A stretch of 64,000 nt of DNA, from contig NZ_CP071872.1 in NCBI RefSeq assembly GCF_022647665.1, forward strand, positions 2,976,001-3,040,000, given 5' to 3'. The notes below the pieces were generated by a model. The model saw only the letters and a list, made by a program, of their open reading frames with translations. It was not told the DNA's origin and searched no databases. This DNA comes from Streptomyces formicae. GTDB taxonomy: Bacteria > Actinomycetota > Actinomycetes > Streptomycetales > Streptomycetaceae. Below, one piece after another: positions 8,925 through 17,503 of this stretch; position 1 is the first letter of the stretch, and each line of letters begins with the position of its first letter. The position numbers and the translations under genes are program-made.

Positions 8925-9758
8925 ATGAAGATCCTGATCAGCGCCGACATGGAAGGTGCCACGGGCGTCACCTGGCCCGCGGACGTGCTGCCCGGCACCC
9001 CCCAGTGGGAGCGGTGCCGGCCCATGTTCACCTCGGATGTGAACGCGGCGGCGCTGGGCTTCTTCGACGGCGGCGCCGATGAGGTCCTCGTCAACGAGGC
9101 GCACTGGACCATGCGCAATCTCCTGCTGGAGCAGATGGACGAGCGTGTCCAGATGCTGACGGGGCGGCACAAGTCCCTGTCCATGGTGGAGGGCGTGCAG
9201 CACGGCGACGTCGACGGCATCGCCTTCGTCGGCTACCACACGGGTGCGGGCACGGAGGGCGTGCTCGCGCACACGTACCTCGCGAACTCCATCACCGGGG
9301 TCTGGCTGAACGGGGAGCGGGCGAGCGAGGGCCTGCTCAACGCGCATGTGGTCGCGGAGTTCGGCGTCCCGGTCGTCCTCGTCACCGGAGACGACCTGAC
9401 CTGCGAGGACGCTCTCGGGTACGCGCCGGAGGCGCGCAAGGTGGCCGTCAAGGACCATGTCTCGCGGTATGCGGCGGTCTGCCGCACTCCGGCCAGGACC
9501 GCAGCCGAGATCCGCGCCGCCGCAAAGGAGGCCACGGCGCTCGCCGTCCGGCAGGAGCCGGTGCGGGGCGGGCCGTTCACGGTGGAGCTGGAGTTCGACG
9601 CCGAGCACCTCGCCGCGGCCGCGACCGTCGTCCCGGGCGCGGCCCGCAGCGGCGAACGCCGCGCTGTCTACACCAGCGGGACGATGTATGAGGCCATCCG
9701 CACATTCAAGGCGGTCACGACGATCGTCTCCGCCGCAGTGGAGGAGCAGTATGGCTGA
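8925..9758 (+). CDS. M55 family D-aminopeptidase (DppA-like)
   Basis: 277 residues. Zinc peptidase that releases N-terminal D-amino acids from short peptides. The DppA metal and catalytic residues are visible: D8 and E10 in ISADMEGATG, H60 in VNEAHW, H105 in VGYHTGAG, H116 in VLAHTYL (nucleophile-type position) and E135 in NGERASEG. First gene of a four-peptidase operon; its stop overlaps the next start by 8 nt, which indicates translational coupling. No signal peptide, so it acts in the cytoplasm on imported or recycled peptides. No strong ribosome binding site precedes the ATG, so a leaderless or short-leader transcript is possible. Confidence 0.92.
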   Translation: MKILISADMEGATGVTWPADVLPGTPQWERCRPMFTSDVNAAALGFFDGGADEVLVNEAHWTMRNLLLEQMDERVQMLTGRHKSLSMVEGVQHGDVDGIAFVGYHTGAGTEGVLAHTYLANSITGVWLNGERASEGLLNAHVVAEFGVPVVLVTGDDLTCEDALGYAPEARKVAVKDHVSRYAAVCRTPARTAAEIRAAAKEATALAVRQEPVRGGPFTVELEFDAEHLAAAATVVPGAARSGERRAVYTSGTMYEAIRTFKAVTTIVSAAVEEQYG

Positions 9759-11169
9759 CGTGATTCCCTCCGATCCCTCCCAGGTCCCGTCAGGACACGC
9801 CGCCGGCGCCACCGCCGAATCCGCCGGCGCATTCGCGTCCGGCGCTGCGTCCGACGTCGACGGCACCGCGCTCGACGAGGTGGTGGCGTTCACCTCCGAG
9901 CTGATCCGCATCGACACCACCAACCGCGGCGGCGGCGACTGCCGGGAGCGGCCTGCCGCGGAGTACGTCGCCGAGCGGCTCGCGGGGGCGGGCCTCGACC
10001 CGGTGCTCCTGGAGCGCACCCCGGGGCGGACGAACGTGGTCGCCAGGATCGCGGGCAGCGACCCGTCCGCCGACGCCCTGCTGGTCCACGGCCATCTCGA
10101 CGTCGTTCCCGCCGAGCCGGCGGACTGGACGGTCCACCCCTTCTCCGGCGAGGTCCGCGACGGGGTCGTCTGGGGCCGTGGCGCCGTCGACATGAAGAAC
10201 ATGGACGCGATGGTCCTCGCCGTCGTGAGGGCCTGGCAGCGGGCCGGGATCAGACCCCGCCGGGACATCGTCATCGCCTACACGGCAGACGAGGAGGCCA
10301 GCGCGGCCGACGGCTCCGGCTTCCTCGCCGACAGCCACCCGGAGTTGTTCGAGGGCTGCACCGAAGGGATCAGCGAATCCGGGGCGTTCAGCTTCCACGC
10401 CGGCCCCGGGATGACGCTGTACCCGATCGGGGCGGGGGAGCGCGGCACCGCGTGGCTCAAGCTCACCGCCCATGGCAGAGCGGGCCACGGCTCCAAGGTC
10501 AACCGGTCGAACGCGGTGACCCGGCTGGCCGAGGCCATCGCCAGGATCGGGGCGCACGAGTGGCCGGTGCGGCTCATCCCCACCGTGCGGGCCGCGCTGT
10601 CCGAGCTGGCCGCGCTGCACGGCATCGCCGTCGACCTCGACGCTCCGGACCTCGACGTGGACGCGCTGCTGGACAAGCTCGGCCGGGCCGCCCTGTTGGT
10701 CGAGCCGGTCGTGCGCAACAGCACCAACCCGACGATGCTGGACGCCGGTTACAAGATCAATGTGATCCCCGGCCACGCCACCGCCTTCGTCGATGGCCGG
10801 ATACTGCCCGGTGGTGAGGACGAGTTCCGCGACACGCTCGACCGGCTCACCGGCCCCGACGTCGACTGGGAGTTCCACCACCGGGAGGTCGCCCTGGAGG
10901 CGCCGGTCGGCTCCCCGACCTACGCCGGGCTGCGCGCCGCCGTCGAGCGCTTCGACCCCGACGGCCATGTCGTGCCGTTCTGCATGTCCGGCGGCACGGA
11001 CGCCAAGCAGTTCTCCCGCCTCGGCATCACGGGCTACGGCTTCTCTCCGCTCAAGCTGCCCGAGGGGTACGACTACGGCGCCATGTTCCACGGTGTCGAC
11101 GAGCGCGTGCCGGTCGAGGGGCTGCACTTCGGCGTCCGCGTCCTCGACCACTTCCTGAAGTCCGCATAG
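9751..11169 (+). CDS. M20 family metallopeptidase
   Basis: 472 residues from the ATG at 9751, which has GGAGGAG just upstream and overlaps the M55 stop. The dizinc M20 signatures are present: LVHGHLDVVP (first His and Asp), WGRGAVDMKN (bridging Asp), YTADEEAS (general base and ligand Glu) and a late FCMSGGTDAK block. The dimerisation insert lies between about residues 230 and 350. It probably cleaves dipeptides or N-acyl amino acids. The N-terminal 40 residues are Ala/Ser/Gly-rich and weakly conserved-looking. Expected to act downstream of, or beside, the D-aminopeptidase in peptide breakdown. Confidence 0.9.
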   Translation: MADVIPSDPSQVPSGHAAGATAESAGAFASGAASDVDGTALDEVVAFTSELIRIDTTNRGGGDCRERPAAEYVAERLAGAGLDPVLLERTPGRTNVVARIAGSDPSADALLVHGHLDVVPAEPADWTVHPFSGEVRDGVVWGRGAVDMKNMDAMVLAVVRAWQRAGIRPRRDIVIAYTADEEASAADGSGFLADSHPELFEGCTEGISESGAFSFHAGPGMTLYPIGAGERGTAWLKLTAHGRAGHGSKVNRSNAVTRLAEAIARIGAHEWPVRLIPTVRAALSELAALHGIAVDLDAPDLDVDALLDKLGRAALLVEPVVRNSTNPTMLDAGYKINVIPGHATAFVDGRILPGGEDEFRDTLDRLTGPDVDWEFHHREVALEAPVGSPTYAGLRAAVERFDPDGHVVPFCMSGGTDAKQFSRLGITGYGFSPLKLPEGYDYGAMFHGVDERVPVEGLHFGVRVLDHFLKSA

Positions 11170-11300
11170 TCCGCATGGCCCGCACAGTTCGCGTAGTCCG
11201 TCCGAGCACTTCACGTAGTTCGCGATCGGCTCGATCCGCTCGATCCGCTTGGTTCGCTCGGTTCGCTTGGTCCGCGCAGTTCATCGAGGGGGAGTAGGCA
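11170..11300. repeat. short degenerate tandem repeats between peptidase genes
   Basis: The 131-bp gap contains repeated CCGCTCGAT and TTCGCTCGG-like octamers (about 11228-11275), possibly a slippage-prone spacer. The GGGGGAG ribosome binding site for the S9 peptidase lies at its end, 6 nt before ATG 11301. Confidence 0.5.
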
Positions 11301-13310
11301 ATGGTACCGACGGGCGCGTACGGGACCTGGCCGTCACCGATCGACGCCGCGCTCGCCGCCTCGCTCGACGGCCGTCCCGAGTACGTCGGCACGGTCGGCG
11401 ACGAGGTGTGGTGGACCGCGCCGCGCCCCGCCGAAGGCGGCCGCCGCGCCCTGATCCGGTGGCGCCCGGACGGCACCGAGGAGTCCGTGCTCCCCGCCCC
11501 CTGGAACGCGCGCAGCAGGGTCATCGAGTACGGCGGCCGGCCCTGGGCCGGGACAGCGCGCACCGACGGCGGCCCGCTCATCGTCTTCGTCCACTATCCC
11601 GACCAGCGGATGTACGTGCACGAGCCGGACGGTGGTGGCGAGCCCAGGCCGCTCACCCCGGTCTCCGCGGTGGGCGGCGGGCTGCGCTGGGCGGACCCGG
11701 TCATCCACCCCGGCAGGGGCGAGGTCTGGTGCGTGCTGGAGGAGTTCACCGGCGAGGCCCCCACCGATGTGCGGCGCGTCGTCGCGGCCGTGCCGCTCGA
11801 CGGCTCGGCCGCCGACGACCGCGGCGCCGTACGGGAGTTGAGCGACGACCGGCACCGCTTCGTCACCGGAGCCCGGCTGTCGCCCGACGGGCGGCACGCC
11901 GCATGGCTCGCCTGGGACCACCCGCGCATGCCGTGGGACGGCACGGAGGTGCTCCTCGGCGAGGTCACGGACGACGGCCCGTTCCGCACCGTGCGGCGGA
12001 TCGCCGGAGGCGCCGACGAGTCGGTGTCCCAGGTCGACTGGGCCGGCGACGGCTCCCTGCTGTACGCCTCCGACCGGGGCAACTGGTGGGAGCTGCAACG
12101 GATCCGGCCCGAGGGCCTCGCCGGCACGAGCACACATGCTCCCGAGGGCACCGGCCTCTGCCCGGGCCGTGGCGAGGAGTTCGGCGGGCCGCTGTGGAAG
12201 ATCGGCCTCAACTGGTTCCAGCCGCTGGACAGCGGGCTGATCGCCGTCATCCACGGCAAGGGCGCCACCGTGCTCGGGATACTCGACCCGGAGACCGGCG
12301 AGCTCGTCGACACCGCGGGCCCCTGGACGGAGTGGGCGCCCGCGCTCACGGCGCACGGCACCCGGGTCGTCGGCATCGCCGCCAGCCCCCGCAGCGGATA
12401 CGAGGTGGTCGAGCTCGACACCCGCACCGGCCGAGCCCGGGTCATCGGCGCGGCCCATCGCGACCCGGTGGACCCCGCCTACTACCCCGAGCCGCAGATC
12501 CGCACCTTCACCGGTCCCGACAACCGCGAGATCCACGCCCACATCTATCCGCCCCACAACCCCGACCGCATAGCGCCCGGCGACGAACTCCCGCCCTACG
12601 TGGTGTGGGCCCACGGCGGGCCGACCGGCCATGCCCCTCTCGTCCTGGACCTGGAGATCGCCTACTTCACCTCGCGCGGTATCGGCGTCGCCGAGGTCAA
12701 CTACGGCGGCTCCACCGGCTACGGCCGGGAGTACCGCAACCGGCTGCGCGAGCAGTGGGGCGTGGTCGACGTCGAGGACTGCGCGGCCGTGGCCGAGGCA
12801 CTCGCCACCGAGGGCACGGCGGACCCGGACCGCCTCGCGATCCGTGGCGGCAGTGCGGGCGGCTGGACCACCGCGGCCTCCCTCACCGGCACCGATGTGT
12901 ACGCGTGCGGCACGATCAGCTACCCCATCCTGGACCTCACCGACTGGGCCACCGACGGGACCCACGACTTCGAGTCCCAGTACCTGGAGTCGCTGATCGG
13001 CCCGCTCGCCGAGGTCCCCGGACGCTACCGGGAGCGTTCGCCGATCGAGCACGTCGACCGGATCACCGCCCCGTTCCTGCTGCTCCAGGGCCTGGACGAT
13101 CCGATCTGCCCGCCCGCGCAGTGCGAGCGCTTCCTGGCCCGGACCGCGGGCCGCGGCATCCCCCACGCGTACATCGCCTTCGAGGGCGAGAGCCACGGCT
13201 TCCGCCGTGCGGACACCCTGGTCCGTGCCCTGGAGGCCGAGCTCTCCCTGTACGTGCAGACATTCCGCATCGCCCGCAGGGACGTCCCCGTCCTCGAACT
13301 CAAGAAGTGA
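11301..13310 (+). CDS. S9 family (prolyl-oligopeptidase-like) serine peptidase
   Basis: 669 residues with no signal peptide. The N-terminal 400 residues are a beta-propeller-like region (repeats such as ARLSPDGRHAAWLAWDHP and VDWAGDGSLLYASDRGNWW). The C-terminal alpha/beta-hydrolase domain has the nucleophile in GGSAGGW, the acid in QGLDDPICPP and the histidine in EGESHGF. YVVWAHGGPTGH contributes the oxyanion hole. These enzymes process short peptides, often acyl- or dipeptidyl-substrates. Third gene of the peptidase operon, 16 bp ahead of the S66 gene. Confidence 0.9.
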   Translation: MVPTGAYGTWPSPIDAALAASLDGRPEYVGTVGDEVWWTAPRPAEGGRRALIRWRPDGTEESVLPAPWNARSRVIEYGGRPWAGTARTDGGPLIVFVHYPDQRMYVHEPDGGGEPRPLTPVSAVGGGLRWADPVIHPGRGEVWCVLEEFTGEAPTDVRRVVAAVPLDGSAADDRGAVRELSDDRHRFVTGARLSPDGRHAAWLAWDHPRMPWDGTEVLLGEVTDDGPFRTVRRIAGGADESVSQVDWAGDGSLLYASDRGNWWELQRIRPEGLAGTSTHAPEGTGLCPGRGEEFGGPLWKIGLNWFQPLDSGLIAVIHGKGATVLGILDPETGELVDTAGPWTEWAPALTAHGTRVVGIAASPRSGYEVVELDTRTGRARVIGAAHRDPVDPAYYPEPQIRTFTGPDNREIHAHIYPPHNPDRIAPGDELPPYVVWAHGGPTGHAPLVLDLEIAYFTSRGIGVAEVNYGGSTGYGREYRNRLREQWGVVDVEDCAAVAEALATEGTADPDRLAIRGGSAGGWTTAASLTGTDVYACGTISYPILDLTDWATDGTHDFESQYLESLIGPLAEVPGRYRERSPIEHVDRITAPFLLLQGLDDPICPPAQCERFLARTAGRGIPHAYIAFEGESHGFRRADTLVRALEAELSLYVQTFRIARRDVPVLELKK

Positions 13311-13326
13311 CCGAGGAGCCCGCACC

Positions 13327-14259
13327 ATGACACTCACGCCCCTGACCCGGCCCGCGCGCCTCCGGCCGGGTGCCAGGATCGCCGTCGTGGCACCCAGCGG
13401 CCCCGTCCCGGAGGACCGGCTCGACGAGGGCCTCACCGTCCTCCGCGGGTGGGGACTGGAGCCGGTCGTGATGCCCCATGTCCTCGACGAGCACCCCCGC
13501 TTCGGCTATCTCGGCGGAGCGGACGCGGCACGCGCCCGCGACCTCCAGGACGCCTGGTGCGACCCGTCCGTCTCCGCCGTGATCTGCGCCCGCGGCGGGT
13601 ACGGCGCCCAGCGCATGGCCGACCTCGTCGACTGGGCGGCGATACGCGCGGCGGGCCCGAAGGTCTTCATCGGCTACAGCGATGTGACCGCGCTGCACGA
13701 GGCGTTCGCGACACGGGCCGGACTGTCGACCCTGCACGGCCCGATGCCCGCGACCGTCGTCTTCCCCAAGGACCCGCACACCCAGGAGTCCCTGCGCGCC
13801 ACCCTCTTCGAGCCCGAAGCGGTCCGCACCCTGGGGCTCGGCACCGCCCGGCCGCTGGTGCCGGGCCGCGCGCGCGGCGTCACCCTGGGCGGCTGCGTCA
13901 GCCTCCTCGCCGCCGACCTGGGCACCCCGCACGCCCGCCCGTCCGCCCGGGGCGGACTGCTCCTGATCGAGGACACCGACGAGGAGCCGTACCGTCTGGA
14001 CCGGATCCTCACCCAGCTGCTGCGCTCCGGATGGCTGGACGGGGTGGCCGGGATCGCCCTCGGTTCCTGGGCGGAGTGCGGCCCGTACGACGAGGTCCGG
14101 ACGCTGCTCCTGGACCGGCTCGGCGGACTCGGCGTCCCCGTCGTCGAGGAGTTGGGCTTCGGGCACGGCACGCCGGCGCTGACGATGCCGCTCGGGATCC
14201 CGGCGGTGCTGGACGCGGAGGCGGGCACGGTCACGCTCGACGTACCCGCGCTCCGCTGA
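13327..14259 (+). CDS. S66 LD-carboxypeptidase (LdcA-like)
   Basis: 310 residues from ATG 13327 (GAGGAG upstream). Cytoplasmic LD-carboxypeptidases remove the terminal D-alanine from murein tetrapeptides during cell-wall recycling; the same family also includes microcin-C-type immunity peptidases. Family hallmarks are RIAVVAPSGPV at the N-terminus, CARGGYGAQR, the nucleophile block FIGYSDVTALHE, LLIEDTDEEPYRLDR with the catalytic Glu, and GFGHGTPALTMPLG with the His. The association with a DppA-type D-aminopeptidase suggests murein peptide use. Confidence 0.9.
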   Translation: MTLTPLTRPARLRPGARIAVVAPSGPVPEDRLDEGLTVLRGWGLEPVVMPHVLDEHPRFGYLGGADAARARDLQDAWCDPSVSAVICARGGYGAQRMADLVDWAAIRAAGPKVFIGYSDVTALHEAFATRAGLSTLHGPMPATVVFPKDPHTQESLRATLFEPEAVRTLGLGTARPLVPGRARGVTLGGCVSLLAADLGTPHARPSARGGLLLIEDTDEEPYRLDRILTQLLRSGWLDGVAGIALGSWAECGPYDEVRTLLLDRLGGLGVPVVEELGFGHGTPALTMPLGIPAVLDAEAGTVTLDVPALR

Positions 14260-14270
14260 CTCGGCCCGCC

Positions 14271-14320
14271 GGCCCCGGTTCTGCTCCCGGCCCCGGTCCC
14301 GGCCCCGGTTCTGCTCCCGG
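14271..14320. repeat. direct repeat in convergent gap
   Basis: GGCCCCGGTTCTGCTCCCGG occurs at 14271-14290 and again at 14301-14320 within a C/G-rich 105-bp gap between the convergent S66 and adenosine deaminase genes. No function evident. Confidence 0.6.
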
Positions 14321-14364
14321 TCCCGGTCCAGTCCCGGACCCCGGCCCGGTCTCGGCCCGACGCG

Positions 14365-15444
14365 TCAGCCGAGGGCCGCGTACCCCGGCCGGATCACCTC
14401 GTCGATGAGGCGGCGGCGCTCCGGCAGCGGCAGGAAGGCCGACTCGACGGCGGCGACCGTGAACCGCTCGAAGACCTCGGGGCCGTAGCCGAAGGCGTCC
14501 ACCAGGTGCTGGAACTCACGGCTCATGGTGGTGCCGGACACCAGCCGGTTGTCGGTGTTGAGCGTGACGTGGAAGCCGAGGCGCCGCAGCAGGTCGATCG
14601 GGTGCGTCGCGTAGTCCTTCGCCGCGCCCGTCTGCAGATTGGAGGTCGGGCAGACCTCCAGCGCGATCCGGTTGTCCCGGACGTACGCGGCGAGACGGCC
14701 CAGCGTGGCCGTGCCGTCGTCGTGGACCTGGATGTCGTCCGTGATCCGCACGCCGTGCCCGATCCGCTCGGCACCGCAGACCTGGACCGCCTCATGGATG
14801 GACTCGGCGCCGACGGCCTCGCCCGCGTGGATCGTGAAGTGGCAGTTGTGCAGCTTGAGGTGCTGGCAGGCGGGGAGGTGGTCGGCCGGCGGGTTGCCGA
14901 TCTCGCCGCCCGCGATGTCGAAGCCCGCGACACCGCGGTCCCGGTGGGCGACCGTGAGCTCGGCTATCTCCAGCGAGCGGCGCGTGTGCCGCATGCCCGT
15001 GAGCAGCGCGCGGACGGTGATCCGGCCGCCCGCCCGGCGCTCGCCCTCCCGGAAGCCCTCGTTGACGGCGTCGACGACCTCGTCGAGGCTCAGCCCGCGC
15101 TCCAGATGCTGCTCCGGCGCGTACCGCACCTCGGCGTGGACGACCCCGTCGGCCGCCAGGTCCTCGGCGCACTCGGCGGCGACGCGGAAGAGCGCGTCGC
15201 GGGTCTGCATCACCGCGCAGGTGTGGGCGAAGGTCTCCAGATAGCGCTCCAGCGACCCGGAGTCCGCGGCATCCCGGAACCAGACGGCGAGCGCGTCGGG
15301 CTCCTCGGTGGGCAGGCCGTCGTAGCCGCACTCACGGGCGAGCTCGATGATCGTGGCGGGACGCAGGCCGCCGTCCAGGTGGTCGTGGAGCACGACCTTG
15401 GGGGCGCGGCGGATCCAGTCGGCGAGGTTGTCAGACAAGTGCAT
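14365..15444 (-). CDS. add: adenosine deaminase
   Basis: Converts adenosine or deoxyadenosine to inosine plus ammonia in the cytoplasm. 359 residues from ATG 15444. The zinc site and active site are complete: VLHDHLDGG (His-x-His), [10 protein letters not shown] (Glu proton donor with metal His), [18 protein letters not shown] and LNTDNRLVS (metal Asp). A GntR-type palindrome overlaps codons 3-6 of the gene, and an unrelated GntR gene product is encoded directly upstream on the same strand, so local repression is likely. An N-terminal extension of the same frame upstream is non-coding in character. Confidence 0.95.
   Translation of the reverse strand: MHLSDNLADWIRRAPKVVLHDHLDGGLRPATIIELARECGYDGLPTEEPDALAVWFRDAADSGSLERYLETFAHTCAVMQTRDALFRVAAECAEDLAADGVVHAEVRYAPEQHLERGLSLDEVVDAVNEGFREGERRAGGRITVRALLTGMRHTRRSLEIAELTVAHRDRGVAGFDIAGGEIGNPPADHLPACQHLKLHNCHFTIHAGEAVGAESIHEAVQVCGAERIGHGVRITDDIQVHDDGTATLGRLAAYVRDNRIALEVCPTSNLQTGAAKDYATHPIDLLRRLGFHVTLNTDNRLVSGTTMSREFQHLVDAFGYGPEVFERFTVAAVESAFLPLPERRRLIDEVIRPGYAALG
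15428..15438. promoter_or_regulatory. candidate GntR operator at adenosine deaminase start
   Basis: TTGTCAGACAA fits the FadR-type GntR operator pattern TNGTNNNACNA and is a perfect 5-bp inverted repeat around one base. It matches the site at 16463-16475 and lies 4-16 bp inside the adenosine deaminase coding start. Confidence 0.55.
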
Positions 15445-15558
15445 GCAGCGGGAGTGTACGGCACGGCGGCGACCGGCGCGCCTGCGCCTTTCACGGGCAC
15501 CGGCTCCGGACGGACACGGCCGAGCCGTGCGGGACGGGGGCTCGTCCCGTTCGCGGTC

Positions 15559-15603
15559 GGCCCTCCAGGCCCTCCAGGCCCTCCAGGCCCTCCAGGCCGT
15601 ACA
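15559..15603. repeat. 9-bp tandem repeat
   Basis: GGCCCTCCA is repeated four times from 15559, followed by a degenerate fifth copy (GGCCGTACA), in the gap between the GntR stop and the adenosine deaminase start. It is a simple variable-number repeat and is not within a gene. Confidence 0.7.
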
Positions 15604-15617
15604 GGCCGACTGGCCGG

Positions 15618-16364
15618 CTATGTCGACTGGAGCACCGGCAGCGCAGGCGCGCCCGTCGGGAGCATGTGCTTCGCCGCCAGGACCGGTACGTCGCCCGCCC
15701 GCACCACCTGCGTGACCAGCACCGCGGGCGTGTCCGCCGCCCGCCCCAGCTGTGCGCCCCGACGCTGCCCGAGCAGCGTCGCCGTCACCCCGGAGCGCGC
15801 CGTCAGCGGCAGCCCGCGCGAGGCGCCGGTCAGCACGGCCAGCATCGACGTGCGGTCGGCGCGCCCCGCGTCCCGCAGGGCCGCCGCGAACTCGGGATGC
15901 GCCTGCTCCAGGACGTCGTCCGGCGCCGCCCACTCCTGGCTGAGCGCCGCCGCCCCGTCGTTGCCGGAGAGCAGGGACTCCCAGAACCGCAGCTCCGCCC
16001 GGGCGGGCGCCAGCAGGTGCTGGGTGGTGAAGTCGGTCGGCTCCTCGACGGCCCGCAGCAGCGCCCGCACCCGCAGCGGGGCGCCGGCGGAGAGCTGCTC
16101 CTCCAGCGGTTGGAGCTGCTCGAAACCCCGCTGCGGCGGACTGTCGTTGACGGTCCTGCCGACGCCCCGGCGCACCGTCAGCAGCCCGTCCTCCTGGAGC
16201 AGCAGCAGCGCCTCGCGCAGGGCGGGCCTGCTCACCCCGAGCTCGGCCGCGAGCCGGGGCTCGGACGGCAGCGTGGAGCCCGGCGGATAGGTGCCGTCGT
16301 GGACGGCGTCCGCGATCCGCTCGTACAGGACGACCACCGGCCTGCGGCGCGCACCGGTCACCAT
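15618..16364 (-). CDS. GntR family transcriptional regulator
   Basis: 248 residues from ATG 16364, with CGGGGAGAC ahead of it. The winged helix-turn-helix occupies about residues 10-75 and shows the GntR signature: [20 protein letters not shown], then [20 protein letters not shown] and [12 protein letters not shown]. The C-terminal 160 residues look like a UTRA/HutC-type effector domain, ending [21 protein letters not shown]; the assignment of that half is tentative. Candidate targets are the two TTGTC-N-GACAA palindromes at the adenosine deaminase start and ahead of the divergent arginase-family gene; the second also sits near its own promoter, which would allow autoregulation. Confidence 0.85.
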   Translation of the reverse strand: MVTGARRRPVVVLYERIADAVHDGTYPPGSTLPSEPRLAAELGVSRPALREALLLLQEDGLLTVRRGVGRTVNDSPPQRGFEQLQPLEEQLSAGAPLRVRALLRAVEEPTDFTTQHLLAPARAELRFWESLLSGNDGAAALSQEWAAPDDVLEQAHPEFAAALRDAGRADRTSMLAVLTGASRGLPLTARSGVTATLLGQRRGAQLGRAADTPAVLVTQVVRAGDVPVLAAKHMLPTGAPALPVLQST

Positions 16365-16448
16365 GTCTCCCCGGGGCACTCGTCCGTCTCGTCTGCTCAC
16401 TGTCCACCGCCTCGGGTGCGTCATCCCGTCGACCGCTTCGCACTCTAC

Positions 16449-16475
16449 TTGTCCGACCCCTGCTTGTCTGACAAG
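16449..16475. promoter_or_regulatory. candidate GntR operator ahead of arginase-family gene
   Basis: CTTGTCTGACAAG at 16463-16475 is a perfect 6-bp inverted repeat around a T and fits TNGTNNNACNA. A degenerate half copy, TTGTCCGACCC, precedes it at 16449-16459. Its right end overlaps an AAGGAGG ribosome binding site, so a bound repressor could block both transcription and access to the start region. Confidence 0.55.
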
Positions 16476-16485
16476 GAGGAAGAGA

Positions 16486-16539
16486 ATGTCCCGGTGGACC
16501 CGTCGGCGGCGAAGATGTGCCCCATGCGGAACATCGTGA
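16486..16539 (+). CDS. putative arginine-rich leader peptide (uORF)
   Basis: 17 codons, [17 protein letters not shown] then TGA. Six of 17 residues are arginine, five of them consecutive (codons CGT CGG CGG CGA AGA, the last two rare in Streptomyces). It has the best ribosome binding site of the locus, AAGGAGG six nt before the ATG. It overlaps the start of the arginase-family gene by 16 nt in another frame; that gene has no clear ribosome binding site of its own. This would fit translational coupling or arginine sensing. High-GC sequence produces arginine runs by chance, so this is a hypothesis. Confidence 0.35.
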   Translation: MSRWTRRRRRCAPCGTS

Positions 16540-17420
16540 TCATCGACGCCCCCTCCAACCTGGGCCTGCGCCCGCCCGCCCCCGGCACCGTCCCCGGCTG
16601 CTACAAGCTCGCCGGTGCCCTGCGAGAGCAGCGGATCGTCCAGCGTCTCGGCGCCTTCGAGGGCGGCGTCGTCGTCCCGCCGCGCTACGACCGGGGCGAC
16701 TGGCAGGAGGGCGACGGGGTGTTCAACGCCGCCGCCATCGCCGCGTACACCCGGAAGCTCGCCGACCGCATCGAGCATCACGTGCGCGCCGGGGACTTCC
16801 CGTTCGTCCTCGGCGGGGACTGTTCGATCCAGCTCGGCGCCTCCCTCGCGCTGCGCCGCACCGGCCGCTACGGACTCGTCGCCGTCGACGCGTCCGCCGA
16901 CTTCCGCCACCCCGGCAACTCCGACCGCATCGGCGCGGCCGGCGGCGAGGAGCTGGCCCTCGCCACGGGGCGCGGTCAGGCGGACCTCACGGACATCGAA
17001 GGACTGGGCCCGTATCTGCGCGACGAGGACGTACGGCTCTTCGGCATCCGGGACGGCGACACGGACCGCGAGGAGCTCGCCGCGCTGAAGATCCCCAACG
17101 TGACGGTCGGGGAGCTCAGGCAGTGGGGCGCTGCCGACCTCGCCGCCGCCGTCGTCCAGGCCTTCGAGGCGCCGGGCATCGACGGCTTCTGGGTGCATCT
17201 GGACGCGGACGTACTGGACCCGTCCGTCATGCCCGCCGTAGACAGCCCCGACCCGGACGGGCTGCTGCCGGACGAACTGCTGCCGTTGCTGCGGACCCTG
17301 GTGCGGTCCGGTCGCTGCGTCGGCCTCAACGTCACGATCTACGACCCCGATCTCGACCCGGACGGCACCGCCGGCGCCCTGCTCGCCGACCTGGTCGTGG
17401 CGGCCTTTACCGAAGACTGA
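16524..17420 (+). CDS. arginase/ureohydrolase family protein, divergent metal site
   Basis: 298 residues from the ATG at 16524 (ATG 16515 and GTG 16494 are in-frame alternatives). The N-terminus [20 protein letters not shown] is characteristic of the actinobacterial branch of the family. True arginases coordinate two Mn ions through GGDHS, DAHxD and DxDxxDP. Here the motifs read [16 protein letters not shown] and LDADVLDPS, so both metal-binding histidines are replaced (Cys and Ser) while the aspartates remain. Classic arginase activity is therefore doubtful, although the ureohydrolase fold is clear. Divergent from a GntR gene, with an operator-like palindrome and an arginine-rich uORF directly upstream. 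Confidence 0.82.
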   Translation: MRNIVIIDAPSNLGLRPPAPGTVPGCYKLAGALREQRIVQRLGAFEGGVVVPPRYDRGDWQEGDGVFNAAAIAAYTRKLADRIEHHVRAGDFPFVLGGDCSIQLGASLALRRTGRYGLVAVDASADFRHPGNSDRIGAAGGEELALATGRGQADLTDIEGLGPYLRDEDVRLFGIRDGDTDREELAALKIPNVTVGELRQWGAADLAAAVVQAFEAPGIDGFWVHLDADVLDPSVMPAVDSPDPDGLLPDELLPLLRTLVRSGRCVGLNVTIYDPDLDPDGTAGALLADLVVAAFTED

Positions 17421-17503
17421 CCTGCCCGGCCCCTGGCCTGCGGGGCAGCTGCCGTGTTCCATGGTCGTTCGCGTGAGAACGAAGCGAGCGAAGCGAGGTT
17501 GCC

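Noticed and set aside
11334..13436. Long minus-strand frame opposite the S9 peptidase
   Set aside because: Antisense artefact; the plus strand carries the complete catalytic triad and propeller repeats.
15559..15603. CRISPR-like short repeat
   Set aside because: 9-bp contiguous units without spacers and no cas genes nearby.
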